Shown piece by piece: positions 41,942 through 50,283 of a DNA stretch of 64,000 nt; the stretch's first letter is position 1, and each line of letters starts with the position of its first letter. Source of the DNA: Pseudobutyrivibrio xylanivorans DSM 14809 (GTDB lineage: Bacteria; Bacillota; Clostridia; Lachnospirales; Lachnospiraceae); NCBI RefSeq assembly GCF_900141825.1, contig NZ_FQYQ01000007.1, positions 114,449 through 178,448 of the forward strand. The letters run 5' to 3'. Made by a program: the position numbers and the translations under genes. Below the pieces are notes generated by a model, which ran no database searches, was not told the DNA's origin, and worked only from the letters and a program-made list of their open reading frames with translations.

Positions 41942-43202
41942 TAATAAAAAGGTTTTAATTTTAGGATTCGGCCGTGAGGGCCAGTCAAGTTTTAGAATGA
42001 TTTCATCAGTAGGCGTATATGAGTGCCTCGATATTGCAGATGCTAACGCTGTCAGCTCAGATCTTACAGCTATGCACAATGTAATTACAGGTGCTGCTTA
42101 CTTAGATTGTCTCGATGACTACGACGTGGTTTTCAAGAGCCCAGGGATCGTTCTTCCAAAGGACATTAAGGAGTATAAGTGCCATATCACCTGCCAGGCA
42201 GATCTTTTCCTGCAGGTTTACGGCGCTCAGACAATAGGAATTACAGGAACTAAAGGCAAATCCACAACATCTTCACTTTTATATCATATACTTAAGACAT
42301 GTGGTAAGGATGTACTCTTCGGTGGAAATATTGGTCTTCCAATTTTTGATATTACAGATCAGATTCATCCACGTACTATTATCGTATTTGAGCTTTCATG
42401 CCATCAGCTAGAATATGCTCACTACTCACCATCAAAGGCTATCCTTTTAAATCTTTACGAGGATCACCTTGACCACTATGGTACAGTAGAAAAATACTGG
42501 TACGCAAAGCAGAACATTTACAGAAATCAGGGCTACTGCGATTTCCTTTTCTGCAACCCAGATTTCCTTCCAAAACAGGGCGAATGCAAGGCAGCCATCA
42601 TCAAGGTTAAGACTGGCGACCTTCCATTTTCAAGCTTCGAAGAGATTCCTGGTGTCACACTTCGCGGCACTCACAATCTTTTCAATACAGCTTTTGTTTA
42701 TGATGTTTGCCGCCGCTACGATATCAGCGATAAGGATTTCATGGAGGCTCTCGCAAGCTTCAAGACACTTGCACACCGCCTAGAATTCATCGGCACAAAG
42801 GACGGCGTAGATTATTATGATGATTCCATCTCTACCACTGTAGAATCCTGCATGAGCGCCATCAAGGCTATTCCTAATGCAGGCACAATTCTTCTTGGTG
42901 GTATGGACCGAGGAATCGACTACGATCCACTTGTAGAATTTTTACAAACACGTACACTAGAGCACATTATCCTTATGTATGACAGTGGAAAGGTCCTTTT
43001 AGACAAGCTTTCTGCTGTTGCTTCACCAGAATTTATGGAGCATGTGCATTACATAGAAGATTTAGCCAGCGCCTGCGCATTCGTTAAAGAAAACGCAAGC
43101 AAAGGCACAGCAGTTATTCTTTCACCTGCAGCAGCAAGCTATGGAGTCTTCAAAAACTTCGAGCAGCGCGGTGATTTCTTTAAGGAACATATTGGATTGT
43201 AA
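41913..43202 (+). CDS. murD2: MurD-type ligase, probably UDP-MurNAc-L-Ala:L-glutamate ligase (MurD2)
   Basis: This is a Mur ligase of the MurD type: N-terminal UDP-binding domain with LILGFGREGQSS and VFKSPGIVLP, central ATPase with GITGTKGKSTTSS, GGNIGLP, ELSCHQLE and NLYEDHLDHYG, and C-terminal domain with HRLEFIG, YDDSISTT and LLGGMDRGIDY. At 429 residues it is slightly shorter than MurD. Placement in an overlapping pair with murL predicts it adds L-Glu rather than D-Glu. The alternative is an ordinary MurD next to an unrelated epimerase. The 29-base overlap with murL implies coupled translation; AAGGA lies upstream. Confidence 0.9.
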   Translation: MKETIRNLVNNKKVLILGFGREGQSSFRMISSVGVYECLDIADANAVSSDLTAMHNVITGAAYLDCLDDYDVVFKSPGIVLPKDIKEYKCHITCQADLFLQVYGAQTIGITGTKGKSTTSSLLYHILKTCGKDVLFGGNIGLPIFDITDQIHPRTIIVFELSCHQLEYAHYSPSKAILLNLYEDHLDHYGTVEKYWYAKQNIYRNQGYCDFLFCNPDFLPKQGECKAAIIKVKTGDLPFSSFEEIPGVTLRGTHNLFNTAFVYDVCRRYDISDKDFMEALASFKTLAHRLEFIGTKDGVDYYDDSISTTVESCMSAIKAIPNAGTILLGGMDRGIDYDPLVEFLQTRTLEHIILMYDSGKVLLDKLSAVASPEFMEHVHYIEDLASACAFVKENASKGTAVILSPAAASYGVFKNFEQRGDFFKEHIGL

Positions 43203-43228
43203 AGCTTCCCTGATAGGAGGAGAGATTT

Positions 43229-43501
43229 ATGGCACGATCACGTTCAGCATTTTTAAATCAAGAAGGTCCAAGAGTAAAATTCTGTACAAAATGTAACTGT
43301 CGTATACCTGTAAACTCTCCTTACGAGCTTTGTAGGGACTGCATGAAAAAAGAACTCTTCCCAAAAGTGAAAGAGTTCATAAATGAAAACGATGATGTTA
43401 ACGAAATGATTGTCGCTCAGGAATTTGGAATTGAACGTTCCATCGTTCATGAGTGGGTAGTTGAAGGACATCTGGAGTATAAGAAAAGGCTTGAGTTTTA
43501 A
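43229..43501 (+). CDS. Zinc-ribbon plus HTH small protein (YvyF-like layout)
   Basis: This 90-residue protein has an N-terminal zinc ribbon with CTKC (about 19-22) and CRDC (about 36-39), and a C-terminal winged or MerR-like helix segment (NEMIVAQEFGIERSIVHEWVVEGHLEY). The layout matches small regulators of the flagellar YvyF/TIGR03826 type, but no flagellar gene is near. It lies 26 bases after murD2 in the same direction and may be the third gene of that operon. AGGAGGAGAG precedes the ATG. Its stop lies inside a terminator hairpin. Confidence 0.75.
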   Translation: MARSRSAFLNQEGPRVKFCTKCNCRIPVNSPYELCRDCMKKELFPKVKEFINENDDVNEMIVAQEFGIERSIVHEWVVEGHLEYKKRLEF

Positions 43502-43512
43502 CTCAAGCCTTT
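43485..43512. terminator. Terminator at the end of the murL operon
   Basis: AAAGGCTTGAGT (43485-43496) and ACTCAAGCCTTT (43501-43512) form a perfect 12-base stem that contains the stop codon of the zinc-ribbon gene. A-rich and T-rich flanks allow action in both directions. Confidence 0.85.
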
Positions 43513-43541
43513 AAAAATGACAATATCATTTATATTTGCCA

Positions 43542-46214
43542 CTATAACCTACTATCATGACATGTAAAATACACTGTCTGCCTGTCAGCAGCAATCTTAT
43601 GAAGGAGCTTTAAGGACTCCTTTATCTTTTTGTCATCAAGATTTGTGAATGGATCATCCAGTATAAGTATTGGCTTCTCATCTGGGTAGAGTACATCTAC
43701 AAGGGCGAGACGTGAGCAGAGTGCCACCAAATCCTGATAGCCCTGAGAAAGATACTCCGCACTCTTTGTGCTTCCGGAATAAGAAAGCTTTATATTAAGG
43801 TCCATATCAAGCTCAAAGTCATCAATAGCATAGCCAGACTTTGTTCCATCTGGGCTATCAAGAAGACTGAGATATTTGTGCAAGCCATTCTGCAGTGGCT
43901 GCATATATTTTGACAGGAAGCTCTCTCTGGATTTCTGAAGGAAGTCCTCTGTCTTGGCAAGAATATCTGCATTCTTTTTATATTCCTTTTCCTGCTCCTC
44001 CAGGCGCTCAATCTGCTCTGCAATATCTGCCAGGCGTTCCACACCTTCAAGAGCCTGAGAAAGGTTCTCCTTCTCCTGAATAATCTGGCGGTTGAGCTCC
44101 ATAATCTGCTCATCAATAGCAGTCTGTTGCTGCTGCAAATCATCCACCGAAAGAACCTGCTCGTTCAAATCATGCTCTGCCTCAAAGCGTGCAATCTCTT
44201 CATTGAGCTTCTTAACACGCTCCAAAACTGCCTGATATTCTTTCTTTTTGATGCTTATTTCCTGTACCTTTTCAGCTCTGTCAAGACTCTCATCCACAGG
44301 ATAATTTTTAAGAATATTACTTATATCCGCACTGACTGTACGAATTGTATTTTCGTGACGGGCGAGCTCTTCCTGCTTTGCCAGATAATCTATAAATCTT
44401 TGGGCATCCTTCTTCAGTTGAGCAAGGAATTCATACTCTCCACCCATATCGTAAAGGTTGATTCCATATGCAGATGCAAATGGCTGAATCTTTGTATAAA
44501 GCTCCAGCTGAACATCTGCCAGCTCGTCCAAAGTGCCTTCTGCTTCCTGATGACGTGACTGCTCCTCAGCCAAAAGGTGACGGTACTGATCCAGCTTTCT
44601 TCTGATTTCATAAACATTTTCCTGCATAGTAGCAGCTCTGGTCAGAAGGAAATGAGAAAGGAACTCCTCACATTCTTCTTCCAGCTCACGAAGCTCAAGC
44701 TTGCTGATTTCAAGAGCATCTTCTTCCTCTTTGATACGCTCCTGGTATTCCGTGGCTGTCTCCATCTTTTTCTTGTAAGCACGTCTGCCTGTTATCAAAA
44801 GAAGTATCAAATCGATACCGACTGCTGCAAAGCTGCTTATCTCAATTATTCTTCCAATCTGGTCATCTATAAATCTGGTAAATACAACTCCAATAAGAAT
44901 AAAAATAACCAGAAGTATCGTTCCTAATATATGCCATACAGAGATACTCTTACTCTTACTGTGTCTCTCCTCTGCATCACGCTCAGCAATAAGTGTAATC
45001 AGACGCTCATTGCTCTGTTCCACCCTTGCGCTGATACCAGTGATAAGAGTGGTCTGATGTTCAATATGTGCAAGCTGCTCATCTGTAGGCACTAGCTTAT
45101 CAAAGAAAAATTTTAATTCTGTAAGAAGTCGGCTGGATTCCTCAGAAAGCTTTGCATGCTCCGCCTTTGCTCTAAGCTCTGAAAGGTTTGCTGCCATTTT
45201 ATTCCAAATAGCAAATTCGCTTTCATCTGGAATCTTATTTTCAAAAGGCTTGTCAAAAACAGGAGGTTCCTTTTCCTGTTCATCCTCAAGTACTTTTACT
45301 GCGCGCTCATGAACTGCCAAATCACGCTCAGTCTGTTCTAGTACTGCAAGCTCATCATCTGATGGAACTCCTGCTGCAAAAAACTTTTCTAGAGAACCTA
45401 GTGTGGTCAGCTCATTGCTGAGATTTTCCTTTTGAATCTTATATGCACCAAGCTCCTGTTCTCTCTTACTCTGAAGCTGAATTGTCTCTGCCAGCTTAGT
45501 CTTATCAGCTGTAAGCTTGTCTATATTTGCCTGCTTTTCCTCCACCAGGCAGCTCATAGCCTCTACACTTTCCTCTATGGCTGGAAGCTTTTCATACTCT
45601 TCTTTACAGCGGTTAATTTCCTGCTTAACAGAAACAAGCTTACCTGGATTTATCTTACTATTTCTAGTGTAATTGGACTTAGCATCCTTCACACTCTTTA
45701 ATGCCACATCAAAATTACTGATATCATCCTTTGCTGCTGCAAGATTTCCCATCTTTGCATTAAGAGAATCTGTCATAGCAGTAGCCAGACTAGTCTGCGG
45801 AATATAGACACTCTTCTCGAAGGAATCTCTATCTACACGGAATAATTCCTCGCCAATATTCTCGCTATAATCGTCAGAAAGAAGCCCTGTTACATTATCG
45901 TACAGAGCAAAGGTATCATCCTTATCTGACTGGCCAAAGGTACGCTCAATTCGGTACTCCTTGCCCTTAGCCTGAAATACGATATTTCCTCCGCAGATAC
46001 TTCCGTCCCAAGGCAGATAGTGATTTCGGTCTAAAAGCTTTTTCTTTGTATTTGGAGAATACTCCAGGCCATAAAACATAGCCTTAATAAACACAGAGAA
46101 GGTGGTCTTGCCCCATCCATTCTCCTGTAAAACTGAATTAAACCCATCTTCAAAATTGAACTTGAATTCATTGATTTTGCCAAAATGGGCGATATAACAT
46201 GATATTATTTTCAT
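43542..46214 (-). CDS. yhaN: SMC/Rad50-like ATPase YhaN with membrane hairpin
   Basis: The ATPase is split as in SbcC/Rad50: Walker A in ENGWGKTT (about residues 31-38) at the N-terminus and, after about 650 residues of coiled coil, Walker B ILILDDPFTNLDD near residue 850. Two membrane segments (about 424-446 and 454-475) sit in the middle of the coiled coil, where Rad50 has its zinc hook. The signature YLSQGYQDLVALCSRLAL precedes Walker B. It overlaps the YhaO nuclease gene by four bases (ATGA), so the pair forms one complex, likely for DNA end or break processing at the membrane. Length of 890 residues agrees with YhaN. Confidence 0.88.
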   Translation of the reverse strand: MKIISCYIAHFGKINEFKFNFEDGFNSVLQENGWGKTTFSVFIKAMFYGLEYSPNTKKKLLDRNHYLPWDGSICGGNIVFQAKGKEYRIERTFGQSDKDDTFALYDNVTGLLSDDYSENIGEELFRVDRDSFEKSVYIPQTSLATAMTDSLNAKMGNLAAAKDDISNFDVALKSVKDAKSNYTRNSKINPGKLVSVKQEINRCKEEYEKLPAIEESVEAMSCLVEEKQANIDKLTADKTKLAETIQLQSKREQELGAYKIQKENLSNELTTLGSLEKFFAAGVPSDDELAVLEQTERDLAVHERAVKVLEDEQEKEPPVFDKPFENKIPDESEFAIWNKMAANLSELRAKAEHAKLSEESSRLLTELKFFFDKLVPTDEQLAHIEHQTTLITGISARVEQSNERLITLIAERDAEERHSKSKSISVWHILGTILLVIFILIGVVFTRFIDDQIGRIIEISSFAAVGIDLILLLITGRRAYKKKMETATEYQERIKEEEDALEISKLELRELEEECEEFLSHFLLTRAATMQENVYEIRRKLDQYRHLLAEEQSRHQEAEGTLDELADVQLELYTKIQPFASAYGINLYDMGGEYEFLAQLKKDAQRFIDYLAKQEELARHENTIRTVSADISNILKNYPVDESLDRAEKVQEISIKKKEYQAVLERVKKLNEEIARFEAEHDLNEQVLSVDDLQQQQTAIDEQIMELNRQIIQEKENLSQALEGVERLADIAEQIERLEEQEKEYKKNADILAKTEDFLQKSRESFLSKYMQPLQNGLHKYLSLLDSPDGTKSGYAIDDFELDMDLNIKLSYSGSTKSAEYLSQGYQDLVALCSRLALVDVLYPDEKPILILDDPFTNLDDKKIKESLKLLHKIAADRQTVYFTCHDSRL

Positions 46215-47296
46215 TCGATATCCTCCCCCATAATGGCTCTAATGCCTAATTCAATAATCTTAGCTTTTTCATCCTCATCCATATCCTGAGCCTGAACAAG
46301 ACGGACAAACTCCCCCTTGAGGGATTTGTCGTATAAAAAGCTGTCGTAATCTACCATGGTCTTTGTACGGTCATAGCATTTTACGAAGAAATATTTATTC
46401 TCAAAGTTTCTAACGAAACGAACAATGTCCAGCTCATCATCCAGCTCTCGCTCGCCAGTGATAATAAACTTAATCATATCCTGAGGATCCACATCATCTA
46501 TTAGACGTTTAGCCTTATTGATGGCTCCCTGCAGATCCATCTCCGCTTTAACATTTACTTCGATTTCGTGGAGACGTCTCTTTGCAAATGGAATAAATTC
46601 TGCTTCGATTTTGCCATCATTGATTTCCATAAGAACAAAGCCCTTATCCCCTGTCTCATCAAAGCCGCGCCCTTCCAGACAGCCTGGATAACAGAATACT
46701 CCTCTGTCATCAAGCTGCTCGTAGATATACTTGTGGACATGACCTAAAGCAAGGTAGTCTATGAATTTTCCTTTTAATGTGGTGGTATTAACGATTTCTG
46801 CACCATCCTTGCCATCATAATCAGACTGCTGACCATGAAGCATAACGATATTGGTAGCTGCAGAATCAAGTACGAGGCGCTGAGCCAATGTGGATACATT
46901 GGTTGAATTGAGCTCCATGCCTGTGATAACAACATCCTCACAGGTGTAGCTAGTCCAGCTCTCGGAATTAAACATATGGAAATTAGAGGGAATTATATCA
47001 ATTCCCTCTTCCATAAAATCACATCTGTCATGATTTCCCTTGAGATAGTAAAAATCTATCTCAGGGTGGGATACAATCTGCTCTACCACACGCTTTTTAA
47101 CTTCTTTACGAATGTGTGGCTTGTCAAATAAATCTCCCGCTATAAGAATCGCTCTAACCTGATTTGCCTCTGCATACTCGACCATGCGCTCGTAGGTTTC
47201 TATTAATTCTGAACGTCTAAGAAGCGCCTGATCTCTATCTAAATTGCTCTCCATTTTGGAGTCCAGATGCAAGTCAGCACAATGAATAATACGCAT
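46211..47296 (-). CDS. yhaO: Mre11/SbcD-like metallophosphoesterase YhaO
   Basis: This nuclease subunit has the five phosphoesterase motifs: HCADLHLDS, AGDLFDK, KGNHDRCD, MLHGQQSD and LGHVHKY, which bind two metal ions. A C-terminal capping region of about 130 residues follows (FAKRRLHEIEVNV and later). It would cut DNA ends together with the SMC-like YhaN, whose gene overlaps it. In Bacillus yhaM, the exonuclease gene, sits beside this pair; here yhaM is 30 kb away at 13020-13970. Confidence 0.91.
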   Translation of the reverse strand: MRIIHCADLHLDSKMESNLDRDQALLRRSELIETYERMVEYAEANQVRAILIAGDLFDKPHIRKEVKKRVVEQIVSHPEIDFYYLKGNHDRCDFMEEGIDIIPSNFHMFNSESWTSYTCEDVVITGMELNSTNVSTLAQRLVLDSAATNIVMLHGQQSDYDGKDGAEIVNTTTLKGKFIDYLALGHVHKYIYEQLDDRGVFCYPGCLEGRGFDETGDKGFVLMEINDGKIEAEFIPFAKRRLHEIEVNVKAEMDLQGAINKAKRLIDDVDPQDMIKFIITGERELDDELDIVRFVRNFENKYFFVKCYDRTKTMVDYDSFLYDKSLKGEFVRLVQAQDMDEDEKAKIIELGIRAIMGEDIE

Positions 47297-47366
47297 ACAA
47301 TCTCCCTAACATTAATTCTCCCCATATATGATAATATTAGTGCGGGTTTGTGTCTAGCATTTTAAA

Positions 47367-49424
47367 CTATTCACTAAGCTTAAACTGACTAACAACTCTT
47401 GAAAGGTTGTCAGAGATAGAATTCTGCTCATCTGACATATCATTAATGTTAGATACAGTACCTGAAAGGTGATCTATAGAATCCATGACCTCACCGCTGT
47501 TGGCCGCAGTATTCTGTGTTGCTTCTGCAATATTCTGCAGTGCAAGACGCACCTCACTCATTATGTTCTGAATAGAATCAGTCATTATTGAAAGCTGTTC
47601 TGAACTATTCTTAATATTCTCTGCATCCTGTCCATATCTTTCTGCTACACCAACGAAATTCTTGTAATCAGGTGTAACTGTGTCTGATACATAATCAAGA
47701 AGTGATTTAGCATTTGTAGAAAGACCTTCGAATGCATCCTTGATTGCAGAAATAGTTTCCTGAATCTTTTCTACCGAATCAGAAGTCTGACCTGCAAGTT
47801 TTCCAATCTCAGTTGCTACTACTGCAAAGCCCTTGCCCTGCTCACCTGCTCTTGCAGCCTCGATAGAAGCATTAAGAGAAAGTAATGTAATCTGGTCAGC
47901 AATATCAGCAATAACACTGGCCATCTCACCAATATTTTCAACAACCTGAGACTGAGAAATACTTTCCTCTAACTTCTCCTGGAAGCTAGCCTGAAGGGTC
48001 TGAGACTTATCAAATGCCTCCTGACTGTTCTTTCCGATATCTGTAGCTCTCTTTTCGATATCAATTGCCAAATCAAGACTATTCTTTGTTTCCTCGTTAA
48101 GATTATCAGCTGACTGGGCTACCTGATCAACAGAAGCAGAAAGCTCCTCTGTGGCTGCAGATGAATTCATCATATCCGCATTTACGGATGTCATAATATC
48201 AACAATCTTATCGAACTCTGTTTTTAACTCTCCAGCTGAATACTTAAGATTACTGCTGGATTCATTGATCTCAACTGCGTAGTCAGATATGCTCTGAATA
48301 ACGCCTTTGTTGTTTCCGTACATTTCATTAAGAGAATTGGACATGATAGCAAGCTCATCCTTACCCTTAATTGAAAGCTGATCAACTGTGAAATCTCCAC
48401 CTGCCAGCTCTGTTGCAAATTTCTGTACTCTCTTGATAGTCTTGGCTACACCGCCAATTCCTATAATAATTATTATAATTGCAATGCAAACTGCAACGAT
48501 ACAAACAAGAACAAGTCTATTAATCAACAGATATATTGGCTGTAGAAGCTCATAGCCATCTATGGAAATCATAAATTTCCAGCCTGTTTCTTCTATTGTG
48601 TCGTAAAATACCTTGTAATTGGTTTTTCCTTCTTGGTAGCCTGTAACACCTGATGGATTTTTCAAAACATCCTCTGCCATAGCAACAAAAGATGGATTGG
48701 AATCTTCTGATACACTCTTTCCATCCTGAACCATCTGGTCGTCGTGACCTGCTATAAGCAAACCATTTGCAGCTGTAAGAATACCAACACCTGTCTTTCC
48801 AACCTTAACATTTGCAATTATGTCCGTAATTGCGGTAAGCTGAATATCAACAGTTACGCAACCGATTTTCTTACCTCCTGCCACAATAGGAGTAGAGCAT
48901 GACGACATAACAATTCCTGATGATGGATCATAGTATGGGTCAGTAATCATTGCAACATCGGAACCCATAGCATTGGTATAATACTCTTGGTTAAAGTAAT
49001 CATACTCCGCATTGCTATAATCCCAGGTAGTTACTGTGGAATTACCATCCTTGTAAACATAAGGACCATAGTACTGCTGCTCAGGGTCATAAGCATAAGG
49101 CTCAAACCAAAGTCCTGAACCTAAAACGATATCGTTTGTAGCAATCATATCCTGTAGCATCTTCTCGTAATCGTCCCACTGAGTGTAAGTGTAGGAATCT
49201 GCTACACTGATAACAATAGCATCTGCTAAGGTCTTAACATCTCTAAGGTATCCTCCAACGATGGAATTGTTAGCCTTGAGCTCTGCCTCCATTGCCTGCT
49301 GTGTCTTTTCATCTACCAATGCATTACTTGATGTTGCAGACATGATTGTAAGAACAATCTGCGCTAACACAAGCACTGGTAAAATCATAACTAACATCTT
49401 GGTTCCAATCTTCTTGAAATTCAT
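47367..49424 (-). CDS. Methyl-accepting chemotaxis protein with dCache sensor
   Basis: A first membrane segment (about residues 10-33) and a second (about 295-320) enclose an extracellular dCache sensor domain of about 260 residues ([24 protein letters not shown]-type pocket). A HAMP-like linker and the signalling domain follow, with the hairpin tip motif [20 protein letters not shown] (about 522-541). There is no C-terminal receptor-tether pentapeptide. It would signal to CheA, though no che genes are in view. I chose the ATG at 49424, just after GGGGGG; a GTG two codons upstream is an alternative. It follows the response regulator by 76 bases. Confidence 0.93.
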   Translation of the reverse strand: MNFKKIGTKMLVMILPVLVLAQIVLTIMSATSSNALVDEKTQQAMEAELKANNSIVGGYLRDVKTLADAIVISVADSYTYTQWDDYEKMLQDMIATNDIVLGSGLWFEPYAYDPEQQYYGPYVYKDGNSTVTTWDYSNAEYDYFNQEYYTNAMGSDVAMITDPYYDPSSGIVMSSCSTPIVAGGKKIGCVTVDIQLTAITDIIANVKVGKTGVGILTAANGLLIAGHDDQMVQDGKSVSEDSNPSFVAMAEDVLKNPSGVTGYQEGKTNYKVFYDTIEETGWKFMISIDGYELLQPIYLLINRLVLVCIVAVCIAIIIIIIGIGGVAKTIKRVQKFATELAGGDFTVDQLSIKGKDELAIMSNSLNEMYGNNKGVIQSISDYAVEINESSSNLKYSAGELKTEFDKIVDIMTSVNADMMNSSAATEELSASVDQVAQSADNLNEETKNSLDLAIDIEKRATDIGKNSQEAFDKSQTLQASFQEKLEESISQSQVVENIGEMASVIADIADQITLLSLNASIEAARAGEQGKGFAVVATEIGKLAGQTSDSVEKIQETISAIKDAFEGLSTNAKSLLDYVSDTVTPDYKNFVGVAERYGQDAENIKNSSEQLSIMTDSIQNIMSEVRLALQNIAEATQNTAANSGEVMDSIDHLSGTVSNINDMSDEQNSISDNLSRVVSQFKLSE

Positions 49425-49500
49425 AGGCACCCCCCAAATTACATTTATCTCTACCTAATATTCAACCACATTGAGCCACTATTCAGTTTTTATTCTCCCT

Positions 49501-50265
49501 TTAATCCCCTTGTTTTAAAAATATATTTTCAATAGCATTAATAATTTTGGTCTGCATTGGTGGTTTTACAAAATAACCTGCTGGCTTAAGATCAAGCACC
49601 GCATCTACATGCTCCTTGTCGGCAATTCCGGTAAGAAAGATCACCGGCACATTCTTGTAATCTTCCTCTGCACGAATCATTTCTAGCGTTTGGCGTCCAT
49701 CAACAACTGGCATCTCGTAGTCAAGAATGATTAAATCAGGACTATCCTGCCCCATTGCCTTCATACACTGTGCTGCCGATGTAGCAAGAGTAACTCTGTA
49801 CTTATCCTGCAGCATATTTCGCATATTACGAAGAAGAACTGGATTATCATCCACCACAATGATGTGTTTTTTTTCTGTGTCTACAACCGCGTTTATAATT
49901 ACATCGGCGTTCATATTGAACTCCTTGCAAATTTCACGGATAATTGTCTCTCTTGTAGGCTGTGCAATATGCTTACACTGTCCAGAATAGTAGTATGATA
50001 TGAACAGTTGCTTTTTCTTTTCACGTCCATATGTGATAACTGGGAGATCCGGATTATATTCCTTAATAGCTTCGAAAACCTCCTCGTGAACATTCTCAAA
50101 ACCATCAATATCCATCAAAACCAGCTCAGGCGCATACATCTTAAGCATACTCTTTACTATCTTTCCGCTGTCTGTACATAGCTGAGTATGGAAATGCTGC
50201 TCAAGAAATGAGTTAACATCGCTGGTGTCGCTACTAAAATCTCCTACAATTAATATTTTTCGCAT
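49501..50265 (-). CDS. Double-receiver response regulator without output domain
   Basis: The 254 residues hold two receiver domains. The C-terminal one (about 133-250) is complete: VVDDN, phospho-acceptor in LIILDYEMP, LTG and VKPP. The N-terminal one (about 1-115) keeps an Asp in LVLMDID but has lost the acidic pair (ILIVGDFS) and the conserved Lys, so it is probably not phosphorylated normally. No DNA-binding or enzymatic output follows, so it should act by protein contact, perhaps with the hybrid kinase 18 bases upstream or the chemoreceptor downstream. Confidence 0.9.
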   Translation of the reverse strand: MRKILIVGDFSSDTSDVNSFLEQHFHTQLCTDSGKIVKSMLKMYAPELVLMDIDGFENVHEEVFEAIKEYNPDLPVITYGREKKKQLFISYYYSGQCKHIAQPTRETIIREICKEFNMNADVIINAVVDTEKKHIIVVDDNPVLLRNMRNMLQDKYRVTLATSAAQCMKAMGQDSPDLIILDYEMPVVDGRQTLEMIRAEEDYKNVPVIFLTGIADKEHVDAVLDLKPAGYFVKPPMQTKIINAIENIFLKQGD

Positions 50266-50283
50266 GTCTATTCTCCTTAGTGA

